Assembly: GCA_910584475.1 (NCBI GenBank)
Contig: CAJUBD010000003.1
Span: 160,187-224,186 of the forward strand
Reading direction: 5' to 3'
Source: an uncultured Treponema sp.
GTDB taxonomy: Bacteria > Spirochaetota > Spirochaetia > Treponematales > Treponemataceae
Length of the DNA stretch: 64,000 nt
The notes beneath the pieces were generated by a model. That model did not search any database, was not told the origin of the DNA, and saw only the letters and a list, made by a program, of their open reading frames with translations. Shown piece by piece: positions 1-8,178 of the stretch (the first letter of the stretch is position 1; every line of letters starts with the position of its first letter). The translations under genes were made by a program, and so were the position numbers.

Positions 1-423
1 GTGGCGAAAAAGAACGCCGAAGCCGCCGGATTTTCCGAGCGAATCGACTTTTACAGCGGAAACATTTTGGCGGAAAGCACCGCGCTTCCTGCCGCGCCAG
101 ACGCGGTTTGGATGAGCCAATTTTTGGATTGTTTTTCGCTTCATCAAATCACGAAAATCCTGAAAAAAATTCATTCTGTCGCGACAGAGAAAACTTTAGT
201 CTATGTTTTGGAGCCGCTTTGGGACAAACAAAGATTCGAAGCGGAATCTTATGCGCTTCAGGCGACATCGCTTTACTTCACTTGCATGGCGAACGGCAAC
301 AGCAAAATGTACCGTTACGGCGAACTCGTGGACGCAATTTGCGCGGGCGGCTTTGAGCTGAAAACCGCGCATCACAATTTAGGCAGTAATTTTTATTCGC
401 TTTTGGTTTTCGCAAAAAAATAA
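1..423 (+). CDS. SAM-dependent methyltransferase, C-terminal part (cut by window edge)
   Basis: About 140 residues are visible and the frame is open to the left edge, so the true start lies outside the window. The stretch DAVWMSQFLDCFS followed by an alpha/beta alternation and the closing NFYSLLVFAKK resembles the second half of a class I Rossmann methyltransferase, closest in feel to the O-methyltransferase type. In that reading an acidic loop follows strand 4 and a final strand pair closes the sheet. The SAM-binding glycine motif would be upstream and is not seen. It is separated from the PPK2-like gene by a short perfect inverted repeat (430-474). Substrate is unknown. Confidence 0.55.
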   Translation: MAKKNAEAAGFSERIDFYSGNILAESTALPAAPDAVWMSQFLDCFSLHQITKILKKIHSVATEKTLVYVLEPLWDKQRFEAESYALQATSLYFTCMANGNSKMYRYGELVDAICAGGFELKTAHHNLGSNFYSLLVFAKK

Positions 424-429
424 ATGGGG

Positions 430-474
430 AACATTTAAAATCCGCGCAAAGATAGCGTACGAATTTTAAATGTT
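430..474. repeat. Minimal hairpin-element copy (module S3 only)
   Basis: Perfect 12-nt inverted arms AACATTTAAAAT and ATTTTAAATGTT flank about 21 nt. The element ends two bases before the Shine-Dalgarno AGGAGG of the next gene (start codon at 486). The AT-rich outer arm with a variable inner part is the S3 module of the interspersed family described for this window. Confidence 0.75.
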
Positions 475-485
475 TAGGAGGAATT

Positions 486-1349
486 ATGGAATTGGAAAAA
501 TATCGATTTGACGGAAGCGAAAAAATCGACTTGAAAAAAATTCATTATGACTTTGATAGTTTAGAAGAAAAAAAATCCGCGCTCATAAAGCAGACGCAAA
601 AAAATATGGAAGAAGTGTCGGAACTCCAAGACAGACTTTATGCGGAAGGACGCGAGGCGATTTTGGTTTGCCTTCAGGCATTGGACGCGGCGGGAAAGGA
701 CAGTGTTGTCAAGCATGTTTTTTCGAGCATAAATCCGCAAGGCATCGATGTGTACAGTTTCAAGTCGCCGAACGCGGACGAGGCGACGCACGACTTTCTG
801 TGGCGTTATCACAAGCGCCTTCCTTCGCGCGGGAAAATGTGCATTTTCAATCGTTCTTATTATGAAGAAGTTTTGGTCGTGAAGGTGCACGAATTTTGGA
901 AAAGTTACAACATGCCAAAGCGTACGGTGAATGAAGATTACATTAAAAACCGCTACAAAGACATTCGCGGCTGGGAAGAATATCTTTACGGAAATTCTTT
1001 TCGCGTGATAAAAATTTTTTTGAATCTTTCCAAGGAAGAGCAAAAGCGGCGATTTTTGGAGCGGATAAATCGCGAGGAAAAAAATTGGAAGTTCAGCGCG
1101 AGCGACATAAAGGAACGCGCATTTTTCGACGATTACCGCGCGGCGTTTGAAGACGCAATCAACGCGACGAGCACGAAAGATTGCCCGTGGTATGTTTTGC
1201 CCGCTGACAAAAAATGGTACACGCGCTATCTTGTTTCGGAAATTTTGCTTGACGTGATGCGCGACATAAATCCGCAATTTCCCAAGTTGGACGACGAAGC
1301 AAAAAGTCGCCTTGAAGAATGCAAAAAAATCTTGGAAGAAGAGAATTGA
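486..1349 (+). CDS. Polyphosphate kinase 2 family protein (PPK2)
   Basis: This 287-residue protein matches the PPK2 P-loop kinase fold, which transfers phosphate between polyphosphate and nucleotides in the cytoplasm. The Walker A segment LDAAGKDS lies at residues 66-73. The lid/Walker B region with FNRSYYEEVLV is near residues 121-131, followed by the RY..IR..E segment typical of the family. Length is normal for a one-domain PPK2. AGGAGG sits 4 nt before the ATG. Whether it prefers AMP, ADP or GDP as acceptor cannot be told from the sequence. The next gene follows within about 50 nt, so the two may be co-transcribed. Confidence 0.85.
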   Translation: MELEKYRFDGSEKIDLKKIHYDFDSLEEKKSALIKQTQKNMEEVSELQDRLYAEGREAILVCLQALDAAGKDSVVKHVFSSINPQGIDVYSFKSPNADEATHDFLWRYHKRLPSRGKMCIFNRSYYEEVLVVKVHEFWKSYNMPKRTVNEDYIKNRYKDIRGWEEYLYGNSFRVIKIFLNLSKEEQKRRFLERINREEKNWKFSASDIKERAFFDDYRAAFEDAINATSTKDCPWYVLPADKKWYTRYLVSEILLDVMRDINPQFPKLDDEAKSRLEECKKILEEEN

Positions 1350-1396
1350 GAATTTTGCAATTCTTTCAATGTGGAAATTTGCGACAGGAGAATAAT

Positions 1397-1951
1397 GTGT
1401 CTCGCAAAAGAATTATAAAAAGCATAGAGGAAAAATATTTGGCGCGGTCATTGGATTTTGTTGAAAAGGTTTTTACAGAATATGATTGCGAGAAAGAAGG
1501 AAAAAAAGTTCGCGCTTTGGTCGAGGAAATTCGTTCGAAAAAATATTATCTTCCTGAACTTGAACTTGTTATGACAGATGAAAATGATGCCATTCTAGGA
1601 TATGCGATGTTTTCGCGTTTTCACATTGAAAGAAAATATGAGAATGAATTGTTGTTGCTTTCTCCTGTCGCCGTAAAAACAGAATTACAAAGGCAGCATA
1701 TTTCAAAAGAACTGATTGAATCTGGATTTGAAAGAGCAAAAACCATGGGATTTAAAGCTGTCCTTGTCGAAGGAAATCCGAAAAATTATAATCCGAGAGG
1801 ATTTGTTACAAGCGCTGATTATGGAATTTTGGCAAGCCCGAAAATTCACCTTCCTCATATAAATTGCCTGATGATAAAGGAACTTGAAGATGGCGCATTG
1901 GAAAAGATGAGCGGAACGGTGGATTATTCGTTTTATGATGCGTTGAGCTAA
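1397..1951 (+). CDS. GNAT-family N-acetyltransferase
   Basis: The start is taken as GTG at 1397 because AGGAG (1386-1390) lies 6 nt upstream; an earlier in-frame ATG at 1319 overlaps the previous gene and has no ribosome binding site. The 184-residue product has the GNAT layout. It starts with a helical N-terminus (IKSIEEKYLARSLDFVEKVF), then the strand GYAMFSRFHI, and LSPVAV leading into QRQHISKELIESGFERAKTMG (the acetyl-CoA loop and helix). The strand KAVLVEGNPKNYNPRGF follows. It resembles the YhbS-like branch, whose members usually act on small amines or protein N-termini. The real substrate is unknown. Confidence 0.75.
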   Translation: MSRKRIIKSIEEKYLARSLDFVEKVFTEYDCEKEGKKVRALVEEIRSKKYYLPELELVMTDENDAILGYAMFSRFHIERKYENELLLLSPVAVKTELQRQHISKELIESGFERAKTMGFKAVLVEGNPKNYNPRGFVTSADYGILASPKIHLPHINCLMIKELEDGALEKMSGTVDYSFYDALS

Positions 1952-2013
1952 TGACGGAGGATATGATTGTCGCATTTTTGCGTCGCTTAATTTTTTAAAG
2001 TATGGGGGCTTTG

Positions 2014-2295
2014 ATGAATAAGAAGACGTGGGTTTTCACGGCCTTAGGCATTGGATTTGCCATAGCAATAATGTCAATGGCTATAGCGATATATTTTGGG
2101 TACACATATGCATATCGCACAGAAACAGATATGTTTACGGTCAAACTGTTTGGACTCCCTATTTATGAACTTACAAGGTCAGGGAAAAAATATGTTGGAG
2201 AATCCATAGGAATCAATATGGGAGGCATCTGCGGCATTTGCATGGTTGTAAGCATCATTGTTGTAAAAATAATCCACATAGTTCGTCACAGATAA
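2014..2295 (+). CDS. Small membrane protein, function unknown
   Basis: A 93-residue protein with two hydrophobic segments, one at residues about 5-27 (TALGIGFAIAIMSMAIAIYF) and one near the C-terminus (GGICGICMVVSIIVVKIIHIV), joined by a polar loop. A basic end HIVRHR suggests the C-terminus is cytoplasmic. ATG 2014 is preferred over ATG 2002 because GGGGG (2004-2008) lies 5 nt before it. I do not recognise a family. The gene ends just before the strong promoter of the candidate small RNA. Confidence 0.5.
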   Translation: MNKKTWVFTALGIGFAIAIMSMAIAIYFGYTYAYRTETDMFTVKLFGLPIYELTRSGKKYVGESIGINMGGICGICMVVSIIVVKIIHIVRHR

Positions 2296-2318
2296 ATTCT
2301 AAAATAACGATTTGCGGG

Positions 2319-2346
2319 TTGACAAGAAAAATTAATCAGTTATAAT
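2319..2346 (+). promoter_or_regulatory. Consensus sigma-70 promoter of the candidate small RNA
   Basis: TTGACA (2319-2324), 16-nt spacer, TATAAT (2341-2346). No open reading frame follows before a terminator about 130 nt downstream. Confidence 0.8.
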
Positions 2347-2352
2347 CTTTCA

Positions 2353-2497
2353 CGCTCGACATAACCCTTGGTAATGCAAGGAATTAGGTTGCATCAAGCG
2401 TATTATTTTTAGTGAAAACTTTCCGCAAAATGCTTTTTCATTCCGCTGGAATGTGAATGCGAAAACTGAAAAAAGGAAGCCGCGGCTTCCTTTTTGT
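2353..2497 (+). ncRNA. Candidate stand-alone structured small RNA, about 145 nt
   Basis: A near-perfect promoter and a strong intrinsic terminator bracket a non-coding stretch. The 5' part folds as one imperfect hairpin: CGCT..GA, AACC and CCTTG pair with CAAGG, GGTT and TC.AGCG (about 2353-2402). The middle forms a second long hairpin whose tip is CATTCC-GCT-GGAATG (about 2440-2454), closed by TTTCCGCA and TGCGAAA. I see no SRP, tmRNA, RNase P or convincing 6S signature, so the class is unknown. The neighbouring downstream gene is on the opposite strand, so this is not a 5' leader. Confidence 0.6.
2475..2497 (+). terminator. Intrinsic terminator of the candidate small RNA
   Basis: GGAAGCCG pairs with CGGCTTCC and is followed by TTTTTGTTTTTT. 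The preceding A-run lets it work weakly in the other direction too, towards the convergent GTPase gene. Confidence 0.85.
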
Positions 2498-2624
2498 TTT
2501 TTAAATGCGTAACATGATTAGTTTGAAAAAACAGATGCGGTTAAACAAACGCAAATAAAAAAGACAAGGCACAGACATTCTATCCGTGTCCCATCTGCCA
2601 GAATCGGCATGCCTCTGCGTCAAA

Positions 2625-3857
2625 TTATTTTGCCAACGCTTTGTCAAGCATCGCGCTGATTTTTTCTTTGTCCAAATGCGTTCCGATTATGCAAAGTTTT
2701 ATCATTCTGTCGCCGAGTTTTTCATCCCAATCTTTTTTTACTTCGGGATTTTCGCGCAGGATTTTCTCACGTTCGGCTTTTGGCGCGGCAGCCACCCATT
2801 GCCCAGAATATCCCGCCACGATTTGCCGGCCCGTAGTTTCGAAAACCCACGCCATTTCCGGCTCGTCTGCGAACCACATCAAGCCTTTCGAGCGGATGAT
2901 GTTGCGCGGCCATTTGCTCGCCGCCTCATCCAATTTTTGTCGATCGAACGCCGCGCGCCTATAATAAATGAACGAGCCGATTCCGTATTCGTCTTCGCTT
3001 TCGCCTTCGTGCCTGTGCTCGTGGTGATGGTGTTCGTGGTGCTCATGTTCATGATGATGTCCATGTTCGTGTTCGCCATGATGATGCTCGTGTTCATCGT
3101 GATGGTGTTCATGCTCATGTTCGTGACTGTGTTCGCCGTGCTTATCAAGTTCATCTTCATCGACATCTTTGTTGAGTTCCGCAACCCAGCCCGCGCTTTC
3201 GTAAACCTTTTCAAAATCGAATTCGTGCGTTCCCAAAATTTGCGAAAGCTCCACTTGGCATTTTGTGGTTTCAATGACGCGCGCGTTCGGCTGAAGTTTT
3301 TTTACGACGGCGCGAATTTTCTTGAGCTGCTCTTCGTTCACCAAGTCCACTTTGTTTATTATGAGCGTGTTGCAGAATTCGATTTGCTGAACCAAAAGCG
3401 ACTCGATGTCCTCTTCTTCCATATTGTTTTTCAAAAGCGCGTTGCCTTCGTCAAACTCCGTCGTAAGGCGCATCGCATCCACCACGGAAACCAAATTGTC
3501 GATGTAGCCTTTGTCAATTTGCTCCACGGCTTGCGCGATGGGCATTGGCTCACAAACGCCGCTTGCTTCGATGAGAATGTAGTCAAACTTGCCGGTTTTT
3601 ATGAGACTTTCGATTTGCTCCACCAAATCAGTTTTGAGCGTACAGCAAATGCATCCGTTCGTAAGCGGAACAAGGCTCGAGGAATCGGTGATGTTCGCTT
3701 CTTTTGAAATGAGCTTTTCGTCAACATTCACTTCGCCGATGTCGTTTACGATGACCGCGACCTTGTAGCCCTTTTGGTTGTTCAAAATGTAGTTCAAAAG
3801 CGTGGTCTTGCCCGCTCCCAAATATCCTGCCAAAAGAGTGATTGGAATCTTTTTCAT
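2625..3857 (-). CDS. G3E-family (CobW/YjiA/ZNG1-like) GTPase with His-rich metal-binding insert
   Basis: This 410-residue protein is a G3E P-loop GTPase, a family of metallochaperones and insertases, many of them for zinc. Walker A GYLGAGKTT is at residues 11-19, the family metal motif GCICC at 68-72, and the base-recognition NKVD at 168-171. A CobW_C-like domain closes the protein. Residues 240-283 are almost purely His, Glu and Asp, a metal-storage or delivery loop between the two domains. The pattern suggests zinc or nickel delivery, but no zinc-uptake genes or Zur box are visible next to it. The long opposite-strand frame over the His repeat is an artefact of that composition. Confidence 0.88.
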   Translation of the reverse strand: MKKIPITLLAGYLGAGKTTLLNYILNNQKGYKVAVIVNDIGEVNVDEKLISKEANITDSSSLVPLTNGCICCTLKTDLVEQIESLIKTGKFDYILIEASGVCEPMPIAQAVEQIDKGYIDNLVSVVDAMRLTTEFDEGNALLKNNMEEEDIESLLVQQIEFCNTLIINKVDLVNEEQLKKIRAVVKKLQPNARVIETTKCQVELSQILGTHEFDFEKVYESAGWVAELNKDVDEDELDKHGEHSHEHEHEHHHDEHEHHHGEHEHGHHHEHEHHEHHHHEHRHEGESEDEYGIGSFIYYRRAAFDRQKLDEAASKWPRNIIRSKGLMWFADEPEMAWVFETTGRQIVAGYSGQWVAAAPKAEREKILRENPEVKKDWDEKLGDRMIKLCIIGTHLDKEKISAMLDKALAK

Positions 3858-3921
3858 ATATTTGACCTCTGAGAAAATTTATTTATTATATTTTCCTTGT
3901 TTTTCAACAACGAAAAAAGTT

Positions 3922-4041
3922 TTAATTTTTGAGTTGTTGAAAATGCGATTTTGCAACGAAGTGGAAAATCGCAATAAATACGCGAGTTTTCGCAGAAAAC
4001 TCGGCATTCAACTCGACGGCTCAATCAGCCGTTGAGTTGAA
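3922..4041. repeat. Modular hairpin element, copy overlapping a stop codon
   Basis: Module S1: GCGATTTT (3945-3952) pairs with AAAATCGC (3965-3972) around the conserved loop GCAACGAAGTGG. Module S2: CGAGTTTT (3983-3990) pairs with AAAACTCG (3996-4003). Module S3: TTCAACTCGACGGCT pairs with AGCCGTTGAGTTGAA (4007-4041). The stop codon of the L,D-transpeptidase gene (4021-4023) lies in the S3 loop, so the last codons of the gene form one arm of the hairpin. Confidence 0.75.
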
Positions 4042-4533
4042 TTTTTCTTTTTGAATGTGGACTTTCGCACCGTCGGGAACGGTATCGTAAAACCATTTAG
4101 CGTTTTCCATCGAAAGGCGAATGCATCCGTGGCTTGCAGGCTGCCCCAATTTCGCCGCTTCCTCGGGAATCACATTGCCCGCCTCGTCAGTCGCGAGCGA
4201 ATGGAAAAGCCAAGTGCCGCCGATAAATCCGACCCACCATTTCGCGCCTTGTCCGAATTTTTTTGAAAAGAATGAAGTGCCGCGCTTTTGTCCGCTTTCG
4301 TTCAAAATATAGTCGCCAAGCGGAGTGTCATTGTCGCCGTCAAGCAGACCTGTGGAACAAACCATTTCCCGCACGAGCACGCCCTTTTCAAAGACATAAG
4401 TTTTTTGATCGTCGACACTCACCACGACGAGCCAATCAGGGCCATAGCCGGCAGGACCTGCGAAAACATCCGCCGCAAAAATCGAAGCGCTCAAAGCCAA
4501 CGCCGCGAGCGTAGTAACAAACATTTTTTTCAT
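4021..4533 (-). CDS. Periplasmic L,D-transpeptidase (YkuD domain)
   Basis: A 170-residue secreted enzyme expected to cross-link or edit peptidoglycan stem peptides. A signal peptide occupies about residues 1-26 (MKKMFVTTLAALALSASIFA). The YkuD domain carries the catalytic motif SHGCIRL with the nucleophilic Cys at residue 137 and the accessory FHS His at 111. The start at 4533 is set by the signal peptide and by GAAAGG about 7 nt upstream; a longer frame to 4599 would spoil the signal sequence. The 3' end, KFNSTAD-stop, is built into a repeat-element hairpin. Confidence 0.88.
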   Translation of the reverse strand: MKKMFVTTLAALALSASIFAADVFAGPAGYGPDWLVVVSVDDQKTYVFEKGVLVREMVCSTGLLDGDNDTPLGDYILNESGQKRGTSFFSKKFGQGAKWWVGFIGGTWLFHSLATDEAGNVIPEEAAKLGQPASHGCIRLSMENAKWFYDTVPDGAKVHIQKEKFNSTAD

Positions 4534-4794
4534 AATATACCTTTCGGAAAAAATTTGTTTTGATATTGATAATATAACAAATTTTTTCCGAAAAGGCAAC
4601 AGGTGGCTTCATGGATAAAGGCTCGCAAAAAACTTCGTGCCAGCCGATTTCAAAGCGACTTCTCTCGTCACACACCGAGCGAACTTTCTTCCCAAAAATT
4701 AAGGATAAAATTAAGGAAAAATTTGACTTTTTGCTGAAAATAATTTAAAATGGAAATTTCAATTTTGAACATTGGAATTTTTTTGGAGAACAAG

Positions 4795-5985
4795 ATGAAA
4801 TTTTTCGCCAAAGGCGCGACCCTATTTTTCCTATTTCTGACAATTTTTTCTTCGCAGCCTTTTTGCAATTATTCGGACAATGCCACGGAAGAAATTTCCG
4901 AAAAAATCGAAGCACCGAAAAAAGAAAAAAAATCAAGAGCGAAAAAGAAAAGAATTGAAATTCAAGATGAAAACGAATTGCCCTTGCCTGAAGAAGATTC
5001 GGAAATCGCGCTTTTCGCCATCGTCAAAGAACATTCGGAGCGCGAAGAAGTTTTGCATTGGAAAGAAGAATTCTTGAAAGAGCGGCGGTTCAAATTTATG
5101 AAAAACGCAGTCGAAGATTATCCTGAATACAGAATCTTCGTGCGCAAGGCCGTTCGTGAACAAGGACTTCCAGCGGAACTGGAATATCTTCCGGTAATCG
5201 AATCTGGCTATAATACAAAAGCCGTGTCGCGTTCTGGCGCGAAAGGAATGTGGCAGTTTATGGCGAACAGCGTTTATCCATATCTCAAGCTCGACGAATA
5301 CACGGATGAACGCCTAGATCCTTGGAAGTCTACGGTGGCAGGACTTTCCAAATTGCAGGACAATTATAAAATGTATGGAGATTGGCTTTTGGCAATCGCC
5401 GCATACAATTGCGGAAATGGGAAAATGCGCGCCGCAATAAAAAAAGCTGGCGGTGAAACTGACTTTTGGAAATTGGCGGCGGGAGGATACATTCCAAAGC
5501 AAACCGCAGACTATATTCCCGAACTTCTTGCCGTCGCGGAAATTTGCGTCTGCCCGCAAAAATTCGACGTGGAAATTCTGGACTTTAAAGAAGAATTTTC
5601 CGCCGTGCAAAACGAAGAAGATAATTATGATTTTGTAACTGTAAAAAAGCCTTACATGCTTTCTTCGATTGCGAGCGAAATTCAAATCGAAGAAAACGCG
5701 CTTAAAAAACTGAATCCTTCTTTTACGAAAGGCTTTACCCCTCCCGCCACGGAAAGCACATTGCGCCTTCCAAAAGGCATGCGCGAAAATTTCGAGGCGG
5801 CTTTGGAAAATGTAAAGGAATTGGAATTTCCGTTCAAATACAAAGTCGTGAAGGGAGACTCGCTATGGGCGATTTCTCGGCGTTACGGCGTAACCGTAAA
5901 ACTTCTTTGCGACACAAACGGCATAAAGGAAAACGCTCTTTTGAAAATCAATCAAATTTTGTATATCCCTTCCTTGAGAAATTAA
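4795..5985 (+). CDS. MltD-like lytic transglycosylase with LysM domain
   Basis: A 396-residue exported protein. An N-terminal signal segment (residues 1-24) is followed by a basic/acidic low-complexity stretch (about 30-70). The SLT domain contains YLPVIESGYN with catalytic Glu136, then SGAKGMWQFM and the AYNCGNGKM motif. It cleaves the MurNAc-GlcNAc bond with 1,6-anhydro formation. One LysM peptidoglycan-binding domain (YKVVKGDSLWAISRRYGV...) covers about residues 350-394. GGAG 6 nt upstream selects ATG 4795. It is divergent from the L,D-transpeptidase, so two wall-remodelling genes sit back to back. Confidence 0.9.
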   Translation: MKFFAKGATLFFLFLTIFSSQPFCNYSDNATEEISEKIEAPKKEKKSRAKKKRIEIQDENELPLPEEDSEIALFAIVKEHSEREEVLHWKEEFLKERRFKFMKNAVEDYPEYRIFVRKAVREQGLPAELEYLPVIESGYNTKAVSRSGAKGMWQFMANSVYPYLKLDEYTDERLDPWKSTVAGLSKLQDNYKMYGDWLLAIAAYNCGNGKMRAAIKKAGGETDFWKLAAGGYIPKQTADYIPELLAVAEICVCPQKFDVEILDFKEEFSAVQNEEDNYDFVTVKKPYMLSSIASEIQIEENALKKLNPSFTKGFTPPATESTLRLPKGMRENFEAALENVKELEFPFKYKVVKGDSLWAISRRYGVTVKLLCDTNGIKENALLKINQILYIPSLRN

Positions 5986-6108
5986 GTCCGCGAAAAGCAT
6001 CGGCTTTCTAGCACCTCAATTTAGTCCGCAATAGCAACTTGCGGTATGCCACTATCGACATTTCGTAAAAACCTTGTAGAATTTTTGATGAAATTACTTA
6101 AAATAAAT

Positions 6109-6137
6109 TTGACATTTGAAAAATTCTGCATTAGAAT
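6109..6137 (+). promoter_or_regulatory. Orphan consensus promoter
   Basis: TTGACA (6109-6114), 17-nt spacer, TAGAAT (6132-6137). A Shine-Dalgarno GAGGAG and ATG follow at about 6170-6181, but the frame stops after five codons. The transcript would run into two tandem hairpin elements and then antisense to the lipoprotein gene. Confidence 0.65.
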
Positions 6138-6204
6138 GTTTATATCAGTTTGTTTAGAAAAACTACAGTGAGGAGACGATGACAAAATGTCGTTAGAATA
6201 ACGT

Positions 6205-6362
6205 TCTTTAATTTTCAGCAAGGAAGAAAGTTTGAACTTTCGACTTGCTGAAAAAGTTGCTTCGCAACAAAGTGAGAAGCAATGGTGGATAAGCGAGTTT
6301 TGGAACAAAACTCGAGTTAAAGTGAGCGGCGGCATTTCGACGCTCACTTTAAACCTTCCTTA
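6205..6362. repeat. Modular hairpin element, full-length (S0-S1-S2-S3)
   Basis: S0: CAGCAAG...CTTGCTG enclosing GAAAGTTTGAACTTTC. S1: TTGCTTC...GAAGCAA around GCAACAAAGTGA. S2: CGAGTTTT-GGAAC-AAAACTCG. S3: TTAAAGTGAGCG...CGCTCACTTTAA. It ends in ACCTTCCTTAA, the reverse complement of TTAAGGA-type sequence. Confidence 0.8.
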
Positions 6363-6499
6363 AAAATTAAGCACCGCAGGAAACTTCAGTTTCCGAGGAC
6401 GCTTAATTAGCCCGCGCGAGCGGGCAGTAAATCGCGAGTTTTTGAAAAAACTCGTATTAAAATCAGCAACGCAATTTCAGTTGCTGATTTTAAATGTTC
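6363..6499. repeat. Modular hairpin element, second tandem copy invading a gene 3' end
   Basis: S0 type b: TTAAGC...GCTTAA enclosing GGAAAC-TTCA-GTTTCC. S1 variant: GCCCGC-GCGA-GCGGGC. S2: CGAGTTTTTGAAAAAACTCG. S3: TTAAAATCAGCA...TGCTGATTTTAA. The minus-strand lipoprotein frame reads through S3, S2 and part of S1 before meeting a stop at 6407. Confidence 0.8.
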
Positions 6500-7973
6500 G
6501 TCATATTCAATGTCGCAATCAATATCAAGCAGTCCGTCGCTCCTGACGGCAAATGTCAAAGTAACTTTTTCAGTACCTCTGAATTCCATATCGCGGAATA
6601 CGATATTATTATCATTGCCTTTACCTGAATATGGATATTCATCGTTATTGCAAAATGCCCCGTAAACCCAGTGTGTCTCAGGTTCGAAAGCGAGTTGCCA
6701 CCAACCAATCTCATCGGTCCATTCTTCTTTCATAAGTTTGAATCCGCACCAGCCTGGCGATTTTTCCGTAGTAAATGTGCAAGTCCATTTGTCGCCATTT
6801 TTTACCAATGGCAATGCGCCTTCCGCCTTTGTATCCGGCCATCTTGTCGTCTTATCGGCATTCTCTATGCAATTCATTTGTCCAGAAATCATCCAGCCGT
6901 CAAGAGATGAAATCGCTCGTCTTTTCAGTTCGATGCAAATTTTTCCGGGCGTTTTATTTGTGTCGAACGTGATGTCATATTTTCGCCTTTTTTCAATGCC
7001 CGCAAGCGCAATGTTCTCGGGATCTTGATACTTCTTGTTATCTTCGGTGTTGTTCACTACTTCCGTATCGTTTGTAATTCTGACGCCGCGAGGCAAAACG
7101 CTGTTGGCAACATCGATTGAAGAAAGCCCATACTGAGATTTCCAATTTGCCACAATAAGCCTGATGAGCGTGTCATTTTCATTGGCTATGAAAGAGCACG
7201 AATATTTTCCGTCGGCGATTTTCGTAAGTGAAAATGCTCCTTCTTCTACTGTGTTTGCCCATCTCCAATCGTCATTTTGATGAACAAAACACGGATTTCC
7301 TGTGAATAGAAAATTGTCAAGATTGATTTGGACTCCAGGAGCGTTTGCAGTTACCGACCACTCTGTATTGTTCTCATCAGTAAACTTGATGCCATCTCTG
7401 TCGGACTTTATTTGCAGCTGCTTGTCTGCACCTTTCATTTCAATGCTTTCAAGTTTTTTGATGAGGGCTTTCAATTTCGAGATAAGGTCGCCGAGCGAAA
7501 CGTCAGCCATTGCCCGCACGGAACGAACGCCCGCATTTTGCGCGCTCGTATCGGACAAGCCGAGCATCGTTTTTTCTTCGTCAGAAAGAGAGACGGTGTC
7601 CATCTCTTCCGATACAGTAAATGTCAGTTTTCCATCTGTCAGAATGTTTCCGCTATACGAACCTTTTGCAAAAAGCGCGAAGTCCGAAAAATCTCCGTAC
7701 GACAAATTTTTGTGAAGTTCAAACTTGCCGCCGTCAAGCAAGTAGAGCACGTCGCTCACTTTGTTGCCCGCTTTTGTTTCGATTTGATTAGTAGAATAAC
7801 CTTCTATCGCTTTGCTGGATATTTCAGGTGACGAAGTGTTGGTCGAGGTGTAGCCTCCAGCATCTTCCGCCTCGCCGCTACTGCCGTTCGAACAGCCGAA
7901 TTGGATGAGACTAAATGAAAGAAGTAATGCTAATACCCCCTCCCATACAATTAATTGACGAATGCCTTTTCAT
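6407..7973 (-). pseudogene. Lipoprotein gene with 5' frameshift and repeat-derived 3' end
   Basis: The start at 7973 has AGAGAGG upstream and a perfect promoter, but its frame (MKRHSSINCMGGG...) stops after about 20 codons. The next frame over encodes a lipoprotein signal, VLALLLSFSLIQFGC, and then runs open for roughly 510 codons. Removing one G from the five-G run (7936-7940) joins them into MKRHSSINCMGG-VLALLLSF. Mature domains are two similar modules built around W-rich strands (PCFVHQNDDWRWAN, DEIGWWQLAFEPE), perhaps carbohydrate-binding. The last 25 or so residues come from a hairpin element. It may be phase-variable, a pseudogene or a read error. Confidence 0.65.
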
Positions 7974-8018
7974 AAGAACCTCTCTTTGCTTGTATCAAGC
8001 AGAAAATTTTGATTTTTC

Positions 8019-8047
8019 ATTATAGAATTTTTCCCGCCAAATGTCAA
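8019..8047 (-). promoter_or_regulatory. Consensus promoter of the frameshifted lipoprotein gene
   Basis: On the minus strand TTGACA (8042-8047), 17-nt spacer, TATAAT (8019-8024). The leader is about 40 nt. Confidence 0.8.
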
Positions 8048-8113
8048 GGAAAATTCAAGTACTTTGTCAACAGCGTTTTTCACCCTTTCACTGTTCCCAC
8101 AAGGCAATTGACA

Positions 8114-8149
8114 ATAAAAAAGCGCGGCGGCATCCGCAGATGTGCCGCG
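8114..8149 (-). terminator. Intrinsic terminator after the Asp-box lipoprotein gene
   Basis: CGCGGCACATC pairs with GATGCCGCCGCG across TGCG, followed on the minus strand by CTTTTTTATTG. Confidence 0.75.
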
Positions 8150-8178
8150 TTCAATCCATTGTGCAGAACTCGCATTCA

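Larger units (their letters stand above)
5986..6406. other. Intergenic region, 421 bp: orphan promoter plus tandem hairpin elements
   Basis: No gene is supported here. The left part (5986-6100) shows nothing I recognise. The middle holds the orphan promoter and ribosome binding site. The right part is two abutting copies of the modular hairpin element (6205-6362 and 6363-6499). Confidence 0.6.

Noticed and set aside
1951..1998. 15-codon frame after the GNAT gene
   Set aside because: It overlaps the GNAT stop as TAATG and contains GGAGGAT, but the product is too short to support; it may only be part of the ribosome-binding context.
2586..3707. Long plus-strand open frame over the His-rich GTPase gene
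   Set aside because: It is antisense to a clear G3E GTPase; the frame stays open because of the repetitive His codons, and no ribosome binding site or family motif is seen.
6021..6347. 108-codon minus-strand frame
   Set aside because: It is composed of hairpin-element sequence; such elements are open in several frames by composition.
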